Assembly: GCA_951640165.1 (NCBI GenBank)
Contig: OX621263.1
Location: forward strand, 15,444,001-15,508,000
DNA length: 64,000 bases
Direction: 5' to 3'
Source of the DNA: Pseudoips prasinana
Taxonomy: Eukaryota > Arthropoda > Insecta > Lepidoptera > Nolidae
The notes beneath the pieces are model-generated. The model saw only the letters and a list, made by a program, of their open reading frames with translations. It did no database searches and had not been told where the DNA came from. Shown here one piece after another: positions 21,406 through 31,410 of this stretch; the first letter of the stretch is position 1, and every line of letters starts with the position of its first letter. A program made the translations under genes and the position numbers.

Positions 21406-22687
21406 GGTCTTTACCTATGAAATTGCCGTTCTGCAGTACTGGCCATTTCAAATCAAAATAATTTTTGTTTGGCTAAGAATTCTAATTTCAAATTAATTTT
21501 ATTTTAAAAACATGGATTCTTTTTTCCAAAAGTAGTCATTTCTTTATTGATTAGTGTTACATTTTCATCGCATTTCAATCTTTTTCGTCATCATGGATAC
21601 GTTAAAAATTCGAGTAATTATGGAATATGAGTACCGTCGTGGCAGCAACGCGGCACAAGCGGCACGCAACATCAACGACGTTTACGGAGCTAACACTACA
21701 AACCAACGCACCACCTGTTATTGGTTTGCTCGCTTCCGTTCTGGAAATTTCGACCTGAAAAATGAACCTCGCGGTCGTCCGAAGACTTTGGTCGGCAATG
21801 ACGAATTAAAGGCGGTTGTGGAAGCTGATGATACACAATCTACGGCTGAATTAGCAGCAGCTTTCGACGTTAGCGTCAAAACAATATTGGTCCATTTGCG
21901 TCAAATTGGCAAGGTAAAAAAGCTTGACAAATGGGTGCCCCACGAACTCAATGATCGCCAGCGCGAAGTACGCGTCGAGACGTGCCTTGCACTGCTCAAC
22001 AGACACACAAATGAAGGAATTTTGAACCGCATTGTTACCTGCGATGAAAAATGGATTCTGTTTGATAACCGCAAGCGCTCAGCAAGTTGGTTGGATCCTG
22101 GTTCAGCACCTAAACAATGCCCTAAACGAAAACTTACCCCTAGAAAAGTGATGGTCACTGTTTGGTGGTCTAGCGCCGGTGTGATTCATCACAGCTTCTT
22201 ACCAAACGGGGTGAGCATTACTGCAGATGTGTACTGTGAAGAACTGAGCACAATGATGGAGAAGCTGGCGCATCTCCAACCAGCATTGGTCAATCGCTCG
22301 TCTCCGCTGCTCCTGCACGACAACGCGCGACCTCATACTGCACAGCAGACGGTCTCCAAGTTGCAAGAACTGGGGTTGGAAGCTCTCCGTCATCCGCCCT
22401 ACTCACCAGACCTTGCGCCTACAGACTACTACTTTTTCCAGAATTTGGATAACTTCTTGGCGGGAAAAAAATTCAATACCCGAGAGGCAGTACAAAATGC
22501 CTTTGAAGAATTTGTTGCCTCCCGTCCAGCTGATTTCTTTAAGAAGGGCATCAATAAACTGCCACTGCGATGGCAAAGATGCATTGATTGCATGGGTGAT
22601 TACTTCGATTAATACAAATAAAAAAATTCATGAAAAAAATTCGTTTAAATTTTTTCATACAAAACAGCAATTTCATAGGTAAAGACC
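21406..22687 (+). mobile_element. Mariner element, cecropia type, complete (copy 1)
   Basis: The inverted ends read GGTCTTTACCTATGAAATTG and run about 28 bp; the right end has one change (cagcaa for cggcaa). TA duplications flank it at 21404-21405 and 22688-22689. Length 1282 bp. It lies in the endonuclease of the minus-strand CR1-like LINE. A near-identical copy is at 52956-54231. The right flank (ttattagag) and left flank (ttaatat) give an 11 bp target, ATATTATTATT, shared with copy 2. Confidence 0.92.
21593..22612 (+). CDS. Mariner transposase (copy 1)
   Basis: A cut-and-paste transposase of 339 residues, which binds the terminal repeats and inserts at TA. I chose the ATG at 21593 because family similarity starts at MDTLKIRVIMEYEY; the open frame upstream to 21554 has no ATG. 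The N-terminus has the two helix-turn-helix DNA-binding parts (about 5-55 and 70-105) with the linker GRPK at 61-64. The mariner signature WVPHEL is at 114-119, and YSPDLAP is at 270-276. The catalytic residues are Asp151 (CDEKW), Asp243 (LHDNARPH) and Asp278 (APTDYY), giving DD34D. Length and motifs match active mariners, and no stop or frameshift is seen. Overall similarity, from memory, is to the cecropia subfamily that also gave rise to vertebrate Hsmar1. Copy 2 differs in one residue and lacks Phe202. Confidence 0.92.
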   Translation: MDTLKIRVIMEYEYRRGSNAAQAARNINDVYGANTTNQRTTCYWFARFRSGNFDLKNEPRGRPKTLVGNDELKAVVEADDTQSTAELAAAFDVSVKTILVHLRQIGKVKKLDKWVPHELNDRQREVRVETCLALLNRHTNEGILNRIVTCDEKWILFDNRKRSASWLDPGSAPKQCPKRKLTPRKVMVTVWWSSAGVIHHSFLPNGVSITADVYCEELSTMMEKLAHLQPALVNRSSPLLLHDNARPHTAQQTVSKLQELGLEALRHPPYSPDLAPTDYYFFQNLDNFLAGKKFNTREAVQNAFEEFVASRPADFFKKGINKLPLRWQRCIDCMGDYFD

Positions 22688-23041
22688 TATTATTAGAGAG
22701 CCACCATGAATATACTTTTCTCTGATGAAAGAGCTTGCAACCTGGTGATTATTGAAGCTGGAAATGAATTGATGGCGTTGTAGCCAGTGCTCAGTTAAAC
22801 ATAAAATATCAATATTGCTACAATTCAAAAACAACTCCAATTCTAACTCTTTCCCCATCAAACCTTGAATATTTTGATGCACCAGGTTGATACAATTTTT
22901 TTGGTTTTTCTTATTGTAGGCATTTATGTTTGATGGGTTCACATTATTTTCCATTACAAGATCTGAACATTCCTTATCATGCTTGACAGTACAATTAATA
23001 TTTGAATTTGCTATTACGCAAGAGTGATTCTCTATTGTCAT
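22688..23041 (-). pseudogene. CR1-like ORF2, N-terminal endonuclease part
   Basis: This is the beginning of the LINE pol protein, cut off by the mariner. The ATG at 23041 lies five bases after the ORF1 stop, which suggests ORF2 translation by termination and re-initiation. After a poorly conserved leader of about 55 residues come the first APE-type endonuclease motifs: HQNIQG, with the metal-site Asn, and LCLTEHWL, with the catalytic Glu. The frame then reaches GGSL at the mariner boundary and ends on a stop within the mariner terminal repeat. The remaining endonuclease motifs are found, in frame, beyond the mariner at 21405 and below, so the insertion alone broke this gene. Confidence 0.8.
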
Positions 23042-23046
23042 ATCAG

Positions 23047-24108
23047 TTAATTTAAATTATCCTGTATACAGATGTCACCATTCAAGCTGGATATGTCATT
23101 GTCAGTAGGAAAAGTACTGACATTATCTATAGCATCAGTACATTGCTCAAATATGTTCTTGGCTGAAATATGAAAACAATAACATAGCGACAAAGCTATT
23201 TGTCTGGTATAAAAACTAGGCAGATAACAATAGTTATCTTTTGTCATATAAAAGGGTTTCTTAACATATGAGTTAATGTCAATTACATGTAGTTTTTCTC
23301 TCATGTAGGTAGATATTGTATGTAATGTCAAATTCAAATTAAACCTTATCCTATTTTCCTCCTGTGACAAACTATGGCTATAAGGAAATGTAAACATAAC
23401 AATTTTACTTATATTTAAACGATCTAAACAATCAATATACTGTATTAGGGTTTTTTTATTTAAATTACCCCTATTTCCCATAAAAAGAATTAGATTTTCA
23501 TCATTATTAAATTTATAATTAAAGACCTTTTTAAAAATGTGGTGACAAGAGGCACCCGGCATACAAAAATTGATGTTTGAATGTCCTTCTGTTGACAGTA
23601 GGCGCCCTAAGTTTTTACCTATTTCATCACTGAATATTGTTATTTCAGGTTTAAAAATATTTATTTCATTCCTTGTGTATGACTTAACTGCTAATGTTTT
23701 GTTCATTACAGATTGAGATTGACTAATGAAACTAGTGTTATTCTTATCATTACTAATTTGCAATAAAGCAGAAGTATCCTTTGGTGGTGAGGAACGGCTA
23801 AGTGACCGTTGACACATACAAGAATAATTATTGCTGAGCGATTCTAATCTTTCATTATTATAATTGCCAAGGTCAATCAGCTCATTCATAGCCAGAATGT
23901 AATGTTGTGTCTGTTTTTCAGATAGTTCATACTTTATTGATAATGTATGGAGTTCATCTTTAAGGGAGTCCATTTTCTTATGTTGAGCTTCTAAATCACA
24001 AGAGTATTTTAAACTAACATTTTTTAATTTCATGGTATACATATTCAATTTTTCTATTAATTCTAATCGTTCCCTATTTTGGCTATCATATTTAAAGAAG
24101 AATTTATG
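23047..24108 (-). pseudogene. CR1-like ORF1, C-terminal part (coiled coil and esterase-like)
   Basis: ORF1 of CR1-group LINEs encodes an RNA-binding protein, and several families carry an SGNH-hydrolase (esterase-like) domain in it. Here a charged, heptad-rich segment is followed by about 170 residues with the expected block order: 'PEITIFSDEIGKNLGRLL' at the position of block I, 'NLILFMGNRGNLNKK' at the block III position, and a conserved C-terminal stretch 'YLPSFYTRQIALSLC'. The classic GDS serine context and the DxxH pair are not clearly kept, so any hydrolase activity is doubtful. The stop is five bases before the ORF2 ATG. The frame joins the N-terminal part through the A8 tract at 24109-24116. 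Confidence 0.65.
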
Positions 24109-24709
24109 TTTTTTTTATCAAGTTTTGGGACTTTCTAATAAATTTATTTATTTTTAGGTATTTTTTTAATTTATTTTTGCTACAGCCATCAACCATTGAA
24201 TTCATTTTAATACAATCATCATCCCTTGTGGGCAGTTTTGTGCTACAGGACTGGTTATTGGCAACAACAAAAACCATGGAAGGATCTTTGACTACCAACT
24301 CATCATATAGTGTTTGGTTCTGTGAAGCAATTAAATTATGTTTTAATGATTGTAGTTCAGATCTCAGTAACGATATTTCATTATTAGCCTGTTCAAGTTG
24401 TTGTTCTAGGCTATGGGATTTGTTCAATGCATAGTCATATTCAATGCGACATTGATCAAAGCCGTCTATGATGATTTGGAGTCTATCCCGTGAGTCAATG
24501 GCATCTGTGTATTGGACATGTAATTGTGACAATTGACTTTTTAACAGTTTCACTTGGACTGATGACTCTAATAGTACTCTTTCATTTTCATCCCGTTCTT
24601 TGTCGAACCGATCACACAACTGCTTTGAGGCTTGGAGTTCTTTTAAAGCCTTTTGAAGTTTTTCTTCAGCTTGGCGAGCTATGACACCACGAGTCAGAAT
24701 ACCAGACAT
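24109..24709 (-). pseudogene. CR1-like ORF1, N-terminal coiled-coil part
   Basis: From the ATG at 24709 this frame starts MSGILTRGVIARQAEEKLQK and continues as a long coiled coil rich in Leu, Gln and Glu for about 140 residues ('LLKSQLSQLHVQYTDAIDSR', 'SLEQQLEQANNEISLLRSEL'). It then becomes polar and basic. It stops at 24104 just after a run of eight A (minus strand). Skipping one A continues the frame into the esterase-like part. I therefore read these as two halves of one ORF1 broken by a single-base expansion, or by a sequencing error in the homopolymer. A coiled coil is typical of LINE ORF1 trimerisation. The open frame extends upstream to 24742, but with no ATG. Confidence 0.7.
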
Positions 24710-25095
24710 AGTTTCTGGATTGTTTACCGATCGATTGAACAAAGAATCGTGTCACCGGTCGACTCGAATGGGGTTATGTTCACGTATTTAATATCTAGAC
24801 TAAAAAGTAATAACTTTGATTATAAAATAACTTAGTCTATGCCAAATTAAAGGATAGTTAATGATATTCGATGTGCAATTACGCGTAAATGCAGTGGTTT
24901 TTACCTTTAGAGTCCATATAAATGTGCCGGTAACTGTCACAACACAAATCACTTCACTCACACGAATTTCACATACAAAATACAAAACTAATACGTGGAA
25001 CACTTTTAATACACTAAATACTCAGTGATTTACAGATAACTGGTCTTATTTACAATGAAAATACAATAATTTTTAATAAAAAATTGAAGACATTC

Positions 25096-26345
25096 AAAAT
25101 CAGCTGTTAGCTATAGTGTTGCCAGCAGGAGAAAGAAAGTATTATGTACGTACAAAAATACTTTCCTATTTAGCAAAGTGCATACACCAATCCAAAAGCG
25201 AGAGATAGTTACGCGCTGTAATCTGGGGCTTAATTACTAAGATTTTATTAGTATACTTAGTAAAACACGATTAAACCAACCTATTGCATAAAATTTATAA
25301 CCGGTCATCGAACTTCCAATATTACTGAGACATTCAAAAACTCGATAGCAACACAAAAATGCACCTTTCATCATACTGTACGTGGCATACAATTACATAC
25401 ATTATTTAGGTAACATATGTGCTAAATTCGTGTGTTTTGCATAATATAGATTTAAGTGACATAGCAATGAAATAGCATAGTGATTAAATAATATTAACAA
25501 ACACTAATGAATTCTTGGATTCATTAGTGTTCACTACAATTAATTAGTTTTTTAATGGCGTAAGTCCGTCTATTATATGTTTGTAAAAGTACCCCGCGAC
25601 ACAGGGTTTAGATTCCTTAGTGCGGGAGTGGTCTTTTTTACAAACAAAAGGTGGGGTAGGCTTATTAGGTAAGGTAGAAACCTGATAAATATGCGTCCAT
25701 AGACTATGATAAAGGCATACCAACAGGGAGGCCGTGACTGCTTTCTTGGTCTAGTGGCAGAGTATGGAACCGAACATAAATTAGATACCGGACCAAAGTG
25801 TTATTGGGATTTTCAATCAAGAAACATTCTCAGTACAAGCCTCTGTAAATTGGCTGTTGTCCACTGATCCCATCATAACGAGAGTGCAGTCTAGTAGCAT
25901 CCTTGTTAGTATTAATTATTATTAATTTTATATAAATACTTATGGAACCATCTAGAATACCAGCGCTGCAGTATGAAGTAGGCGACCATTTACGGTACAC
26001 AGATAGAATATAGTTTAGCTCTATAATCATCCAATTTATAGTTGGCTGTGCATCATAAATAAAAGATTTTGTTTCATTCTTTATATAAAATAAAACTATT
26101 GCTAGACTAAAAAAGCGTCCGTAATAAATCTAGCAGGCTAGGGTTGCCAACGCGAATATTTAGAAAGCTCTCAGAGAGCATCGTATCTGGGACGACTACG
26201 CGGCGACGTATTTGTGCAAAAAGAGAACGCATCATTTGACCATTTTTATTGCAATCTAGTTGCAAAATTGCATTGGTGGGGTTGATGGGTAAAGCAGGTT
26301 AAATAGTTTTATTAGGCACATTCTACTCCGTCCCGTTTACTCTTA
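25096..26345. other. Unassigned sequence with one perfect hairpin
   Basis: No gene is supported. A perfect 13 bp stem with a 6-base loop lies at 25500-25531 (AACACTAATGAAT and complement). A TATA-rich run leads into the Helitron-like element at 26346. Confidence 0.4.
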
Positions 26346-26452
26346 TCTATATATATAAAAATCAATGCCACTTTTCGTTGTAATGTTATAACTCAACAAC
26401 GCCTTTACCGATTTGGCTAATTTTGGTTTTGATCTGTAATTTTGGTTTTGGT

Positions 26453-26485
26453 CTGGACTTCCACGAATAATTCGTGGAAGTCCAG
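26453..26485. repeat. Perfect 15 bp hairpin
   Basis: CTGGACTTCCACGAA at 26453-26467 pairs with 26471-26485 across a TAA loop. It sits inside the Helitron-like 5' part. Confidence 0.7.
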
Positions 26486-26562
26486 GGAAGGTTTGTACGT
26501 AGAGAAAATTTTAAAAAAGTCTTGGAAAAGTGAAAATTAACATCATCATCATCATCATCATA

Positions 26563-28605
26563 TCAGCCGAAAGACGTCCACTGCTGGACAAAGGCCTCCC
26601 CCAAAGATCTCCACAATTGCCGGTCTTGCGCTATCCGCATCCAGCGATTTCCAGCGACCCGCACAAGATCATCGGTCCATCTTGTAGGGGGCCTGCCCAC
26701 GCTGCGTCTTCCGGTTCGTGGTCGCCACTCGAGAACCTTTCTGCCCCAACGGCCGTCGGCTCTACGAGCTATGTGCCCTGCCCACTGCCACTTCAGCTTG
26801 GCAATTCTTCGGGCTATGTCGGTGACTTTGGTTCGCCTGCGGATTTCGACATTTCTGATGCGATCCCGCAGGGAAACTCCGAGCATAGCCCTCTCCATTG
26901 CTCTTTGGGTGACCTTGAGCCTTCTAATAAGGCCCATAGTGAGCGACCACGTCTCTGTTCCGTATGTCATCACTGGCAACACACACTGGTCGAAGACTTT
27001 CGACTTGAGACACTGCGGTATTTTGGACGAGAAGATGTTACGTAGCTTCCCGAACGCTGCCCATCCGAGTTGGATTCTACGATTGACCTCCTTCTCGAAG
27101 TTGGACCTACCTAGTTGGATGGTCTGTCCTAGGTAAATATAGTTCTCTACAACTTCGAGTGCAGAGTCACCAACTTTCAATTGAGTGGGTGTAACATGGA
27201 CGTTTAACATGATTTTCGTCTTATCCATGTTCATTTTCAGACCCACTTGTTGAGAGACTCTGCTGAGGTCATCGAGCATTGTACCGAGGTCTTCCATGGT
27301 TTCGGCCATGACTACGATATCATCGGCAAATCGAAGGTGAGTGATGTACTCGCCATTGACATTGATGCCAAAGCCTTTCCAGTCCAGAAGCTTGAAGACG
27401 TCTTCCAATGCAGCGGTGAACAGTTTCGGAGATATAACATCTCCCTGTCTCACGCCTCGCTGCAAGTGGATAGGTTTCGAGATCTGGTCCTGGAGTCGCA
27501 CTGACATAGTGGCGTTTTCATACAAACACTTTATCACCTCGATATACCGGTAGTCAATTTGGCACCTTATGAGAGACCTCAGCACGGCCCATGTTTCGAT
27601 AGAATCAAAGGCTTTCTCATAGTCCACAAACGCTAAGCACAGTGGCTTGTTATACTCTTCGGTCTTCTGTATAACTTGCCGCAGCGTATGTATGTGGTCT
27701 ATGGTACTAAAGCCTTTTCGGAAACCGGCTTGTTCGGGAGGCTGGAAGTCGTCAAACCTGCGCGCGAGACGGTTCGTAACGACCCTCGAAAACAACTTGT
27801 AAACATGGCTCAGCAGTGTGATGGGTCTATAATTCTTCAATAGGGTTTTGTCGCCCTTTTTGAAGAAGAGCACCACCCCACTTCTGTGCCATGCTTGTGG
27901 CGTTTGACCATCTAGTATGACGGAGTTAAATAACTTCTGAAGGGCCCGTAGGATTGGTGTACCACCCGCCTTCAGAAGCTCTGCTGTAACTCCATCATCA
28001 CCAGGCGCCTTGTTGTTCTTGAGTTGTTTGAGAGCCATTCTAATCTCGTACAGGCTGACGTCCGGGATGTCTTCGGTGTAATGTCGGGTTAGTCGTGCTC
28101 TGGGATCTGAGGCATGACTTTTGACAGGTGGCTGTGTTGTCGTATATAACTGTCCGTAGAACTTCTCGATCTCTCCCAGCAACTCAGGTTTAGACGTGAC
28201 GATTCTACCATCCTCAGTCTTCAGCTTCGTCAGTTGGCTCTGTCCAACAGACAGAGCTCTTGCGAACACTTTAGAGCCTTTGTTTCGCTCGATGGCCTCT
28301 TTAATACTAATTGTATTAAATTGCCGCGTGTCGCGAGTCAAAGACTTTGAGATCTGTCTGTTGAGCTGCCGATATCTGGTAGCATCATCTGAGGATGTCA
28401 GAACCATTTTCCGTCTATCTTCCATAAGTTGCAGGGTAAAGTCAGAGATCTTTTTAGTTCTGTTTGTACGGCGGGCCTTGAAGACCTTAGACCCAGCCGT
28501 ATGGACAGCTTCTACGAGCCTGTCATAGTATGAGTCCACTTCCTCGCAGTCTGCTAGGCATTCGAAACGGTTTTGCAGTTCGAGCTTAGACGAAGCGGTC
28601 GGAGC
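26563..28605 (-). pseudogene. RTE reverse transcriptase
   Basis: This is the reverse-transcriptase part of an RTE protein, running to a stop at 26563. Numbering from the valine-coded residue at 28539, motifs are NKAPGDDGVTAELLK at 176-190, KNYRPITLL at 235-243, motif A FVDYEKAFDSI with Asp306, RGVRQGDVISP at 361-371, and catalytic RFADD at 403-407. The thumb carries VLPVMTYGTETWSL, then MLGVSLRDRIRN. The C-terminal part has 'WQWAGHIARRADGRWGRKVL', 'GRRSVGRPPTRWTDDLVRVA' and 'FVQQWTSFG', typical of insect RTE proteins. All catalytic residues are present. The frame is joined to the endonuclease only through a frameshift near 28605. Confidence 0.88.
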
Positions 28606-29513
28606 GTAGACTTTATCAGTCGGGACCTCTGGAGTTTGACATTAAGGTTCAATGAGCCTCTGACCAGTCTGTGATCGCTCCCGGTTTTAACCGCATTGAT
28701 CACGGAGACATCATTGAACATCTGTCGTCTCGTCGACAAGATAAAGTCTATCTCATTTTTAGTTTTACCATCCGGGCTCACCCAGGTCCATTTGCGGTGA
28801 TCCGGCTTTCTGAAGAAGGAATTCATCATAAAGAGTCCCTCCTTCTCCATAAAGTCGGCCAACATTTGGCCCCGGGGGTTCCGGTCACCAGTTCCAAATT
28901 GCCCCACTCTCAGCTCATTACCGAATCGTTTGCCCAGCTTCGCGTTAAAGTCCCCCATGACCACAGTGAAATAGGAGTTAGAGGTATGTATGGCTCTGGA
29001 TATGTCCTCATACATAACCTCGACCTCATCGTCGGAGTGTGTCGAAGTGGGTGCGTATACCTGTATAACCTTCAACGAATACCGCTTGGTGATTCTGAGT
29101 ATAAGGTACGCAACCCTCGCCGACACACTCTCGATTTTCACTATGTTATTCACGAGGGACTTGTGGACTATGAACCCGACACCACCTTGGGATATTTGGT
29201 CACCCTCCCGGTAATAGAGCAGGTTTCCGGATTTAAGTATTATCGAGTCCTCCCCCTCTCTTCGGACTTCAGATAATCCTACAATATCCCAATGTAACCT
29301 GCTCAATTCTTCCTCCAGTTCGGTTATCTTCTCGTCGGACCGCAGTGTACGTGTGTTATATGTTGCCAGGGCCAGAGGTCGTCGGTGTTGGTAACGCGGA
29401 ATCTGCCGGGGATTCTTAGCACCCCCTGCCCTGCCGTAACCACGCCTGTTACCACGGCTGGGAATAGCAGGGCTGCCGGGGACTGGGGGCCGCGGTTTGG
29501 TTGTGTCCATCAT
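28554..29513 (-). pseudogene. RTE apurinic-type endonuclease
   Basis: This nicks the target so that reverse transcription can start. The ATG at 29513 is the first in the open frame (open to 29696) and is followed by a Pro/Arg/Gly-rich leader. Numbered from there, the metal and catalytic residues of APE-type endonucleases are all visible: Asn53 (ATYNTRTL), Glu82 (LSEVRR), Tyr153 (QVYAPT), Asp188 and Asn190 (MGDFNAK), Asp256 (NEIDFIL), and Asp280-His281 (GSDHRLV). The frame runs out of phase shortly after, near 28605, and ends at a stop at 28554, while the reverse-transcriptase frame begins in another phase at the same place. One single-base change separates this copy from an intact EN-RT frame. 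Confidence 0.87.
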
Positions 29514-29874
29514 TTGAGGGGATTTGCCATAATCGCCACGCTTGGCAGACGGGTTGGCGATCGCAGTAAGGTGGACATGGTACTCAGGAGAACGCTGCTG
29601 CCCGTTCTCTGGTATATATTCCCTCGGGACGACTTTTACGTCCCCCCACGGGATGAGAGGGGGTGGTGATATTCTTAGGCCGTCACCACACAGCAAATAT
29701 TAACATCTTTTAGCAATTTAAAATATTTTTTTGTTTGAATAAATGAACTTAATAATCAATTTTTTTTATTACTATGCCTTATACGTATCGAAGCACGTAC
29801 CGGGCCGCTAGTGCTGTATATGAGTAAACGGGAAACTATGCACATAAATAATATTAATAGCACTAAATAATTGC

Positions 29875-30118
29875 ATGATGTAGTGACGGAGAAGAATATC
29901 ATCGTCCCATCTCATCCCGTGGCGGGCGTGGAAACAGTCCCGAGGGAATACCTACCAGGGAACGTGGAGCACCGTCTTTCTGTGAATAAGACCATCAACT
30001 GCGATCGCCAACCCTTGTGCCAAGCGTGGCGATTATGGTATATCCCCCATTCTTTGGGGAAGGTTTTGTGCAGCAGTGGACGTAATTTGGATGATATGAT
30101 TATGATAATGAATTGCAT
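29875..30118 (+). mobile_element. RTE-derived non-autonomous element
   Basis: The first part ('cccatctcatcccgtggcgg', 'cccgagggaatacctacca', 'ccaagcgtggcgattatgg') matches the 5' region of the RTE at 29698. It then jumps near 30045 to the RTE 3' end ('tttggggaaggttttgtgca', 'gcagtggacgt') and an ATGATT-type tail. All of EN and RT is missing. It is probably moved in trans by RTE. Confidence 0.7.
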
Positions 30119-30739
30119 GGAATAAACCAACTTAAACCTTTAGTTAATAGAGTACCTCATAGGAGATAAAAGAAGAATCTAAAGCAGATATGAATCTGTC
30201 CGAAATGGAACATAGAGCCAACTCAATATGTCGATCGGTTGTGAGCCATTATAGACACTTAACCCGCTTGTTATTTGAGTAGGTACTTTAGGGCAGACGA
30301 CAAGCTAAATCTTAATTCATGCTGTCCATAATGTTTGGGCTATACCTACTATATGTATGGTTACTTGAATGAGGAAAAAATCAAGAGACAATGATCTTGT
30401 TAGATTAAGACTAGGTACCTTCTAGCTCCGCCCCTGCTCCCCGCCCTTCCGCGCCCCAAAACGTTAAGATTAGCGTGATTAAGTTGAATACTGGGCGTAA
30501 TCTTTAATGGTATTCGCACAGAACATAATGGCATTAGCCTTAAAACGTTTATCTTTTATGAGTAGTTTTAGATCTATTGAAAAAGTATCTTCTGAAGAAT
30601 CTCAAGATACCTATACTATGAATCAAAATGTATAAGAAATATAGGCTTTAGGAATAAAGCCTACATTTTCTTACAGATTTAGATCTATTTACGCATAACA
30701 TGCAAATAATCTTAAAATCTTCATAGTGGAAGTGTGTCT
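30119..30739. other. Unassigned sequence
   Basis: No gene or repeat is recognised until a short RTE-like phrase, 'gtgtgtctatcattt', at 30732-30746. Confidence 0.35.
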
Positions 30740-30746
30740 ATCATTT

Positions 30747-31004
30747 TGGTCTGTAACGTAGTAGCGAGAGTCATATGTTCGATGAACCGAAAGTCGACTG
30801 AACGATTGTTCTAAGGGAATTCAGTGCGAAACAAATAACAACCTTTTCTAGCCAAACGCTGCTTCAACTGAACAATTCATCGAACATTTATTTATCGATG
30901 GACTGCTTTTTCGAATGTTAAATTGAGAATGTACCATTCGAACAATCGTTCAGTCAACTTTCCGTTCATCGAACATACGACTCTCGAAACTACGTTACGG
31001 ACCG
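30747..31004. mobile_element. Inverted-repeat DNA element, 258 bp
   Basis: The arms GGTCTGTAACGTAG and GGTCCGTAACGTAG (complement) continue as about 65 bp of matching inverted repeat, through 'tatgttcgatgaac' and 'tgactgaacgattgttc'. ATCATTT at 30740-30746 and 31005-31011 is the likely target duplication. The flanks join to read like the RTE 5' leader ('atcatttg...gccataatc'), so it inserted into an RTE fragment. No transposase. Superfamily uncertain (7-8 bp duplication would fit hAT- or P-like). Confidence 0.7.
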
Positions 31005-31146
31005 ATCATTTGGATGCATATGCCATAATCACCAAGCTTGGCTGATGGGTTAGCGATGACAATACGGTGCTCATAGTAAACAGAGGGTCGCTACTGGCTT
31101 ATTATTTATATATTCCCTCGGGACGACTTCTAAATTATATTCGTCG
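31005..31146 (-). mobile_element. RTE 5'-leader fragment
   Basis: 'gccataatcaccaagcttgg', 'tgggttagcgatgac' and 'attccctcgggacgactt' follow the order of the RTE 5' leader near 29510-29640 on the minus strand. Broken by the element at 30747. Confidence 0.65.
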
Positions 31147-31410
31147 CCGTTTACATCATCAGCGTCACACATCGTCCACTACTGGCATAGGCCTCCTCCA
31201 AAGGTTTCTATAACGTTACCATTTGGAGGACTTTGCCGTAGTCACAGCGCTTGGCTTGCGAATTGACGACTGCAGCCAGTACACAGATGGCGTTGCTTGC
31301 TACCCGACTACCTGGTGAATCCCTTAGTCGCCTTTTTACGGCACCCACGGGATGTTATGAGGTGGCCATGTTATTCTTTCTAGGCCATTTACCACACAGA
31401 AATATTGTAG
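31147..31410 (-). mobile_element. RTE-derived non-autonomous element
   Basis: On the minus strand it has the RTE-type leader ('cacctcataacatcccgtgg', 'gccaagcgctgtgactacgg'), followed at once near 31215 by the RTE 3' end ('ggaggaggcctatgccagta', 'gtggacg') and a GATGATG tail. The entire coding region is gone, as in the plus-strand relative at 29875. Confidence 0.65.

Larger units (their letters stand above)
18569..25095 (-). mobile_element. CR1-like LINE, near full length, split by mariner
   Basis: In transcription order (minus strand) it has a 5'-UTR of about 350-400 bp, ORF1 (24709 to 23047), ORF2 starting five bases after the ORF1 stop (23041 to 18779), a 3'-UTR, and a tail of ATTCAAA-type repeats at about 18569-18592. 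Tandem 7-8 bp tails are typical of CR1-group LINEs. The 5' boundary near 25095 is inferred from a 'ttttgaat' match (minus strand) with the tail and could be wrong. Without the mariner it is about 5.2 kb. Damage found by eye is small: one frameshift in an A8 tract of ORF1 and the mariner in ORF2. Confidence 0.75.
26545..29698 (-). mobile_element. RTE LINE, almost full length
   Basis: Read on the minus strand it has a short 5'-UTR, an endonuclease frame, a reverse-transcriptase frame, a very short 3'-UTR ('ccagcagtggacgtctttcg') and a tail of ATG triplets. RTE LINEs are compact, with one EN-RT protein and such a microsatellite tail. ATTAACATC occurs at 26536-26544 and 29699-29707 as a 9 bp target duplication, possibly overlapping the tail. 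The only coding lesion I found is one frameshift near 28605. Several truncated relatives lie at 18222, 34332 and 34912, and internally deleted ones at 29875 and 31147. Confidence 0.85.
26346..29811 (+). mobile_element. Helitron-like element split by RTE LINE
   Basis: The left part starts TCTATATATATAAAA at 26346 with 'cgatttggctaattttgg' inside. The right part ends 'cgtaccgggccgCTAG' at 29811, followed by T. These are the two ends of a common insect Helitron-like repeat of about 300 bp. The RTE at 26545-29698 lies between them, flanked by ATTAACATC on both sides. The left part also holds a perfect 15 bp hairpin at 26453-26485. Confidence 0.6.

Noticed and set aside
21593..22612. Host gene domesticated from mariner (SETMAR-like)
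   Set aside because: The frame sits between intact terminal repeats with TA duplications and no fused host domain, and a second copy exists. It is a plain transposon.
24104..24120. Programmed frameshift at the A8 tract of CR1-like ORF1
   Set aside because: The shift needed is +1 relative to the upstream frame, not the -1 expected of an A-AAA-AAA slippery site, so a one-base indel is the simpler reading.
26530..27045. A 171-codon plus-strand frame
   Set aside because: It is the reverse complement of the RTE reverse transcriptase C-terminus.
28671..29276. A 201-codon plus-strand frame
   Set aside because: It is antisense to the RTE endonuclease, whose catalytic residues are all present on the other strand.
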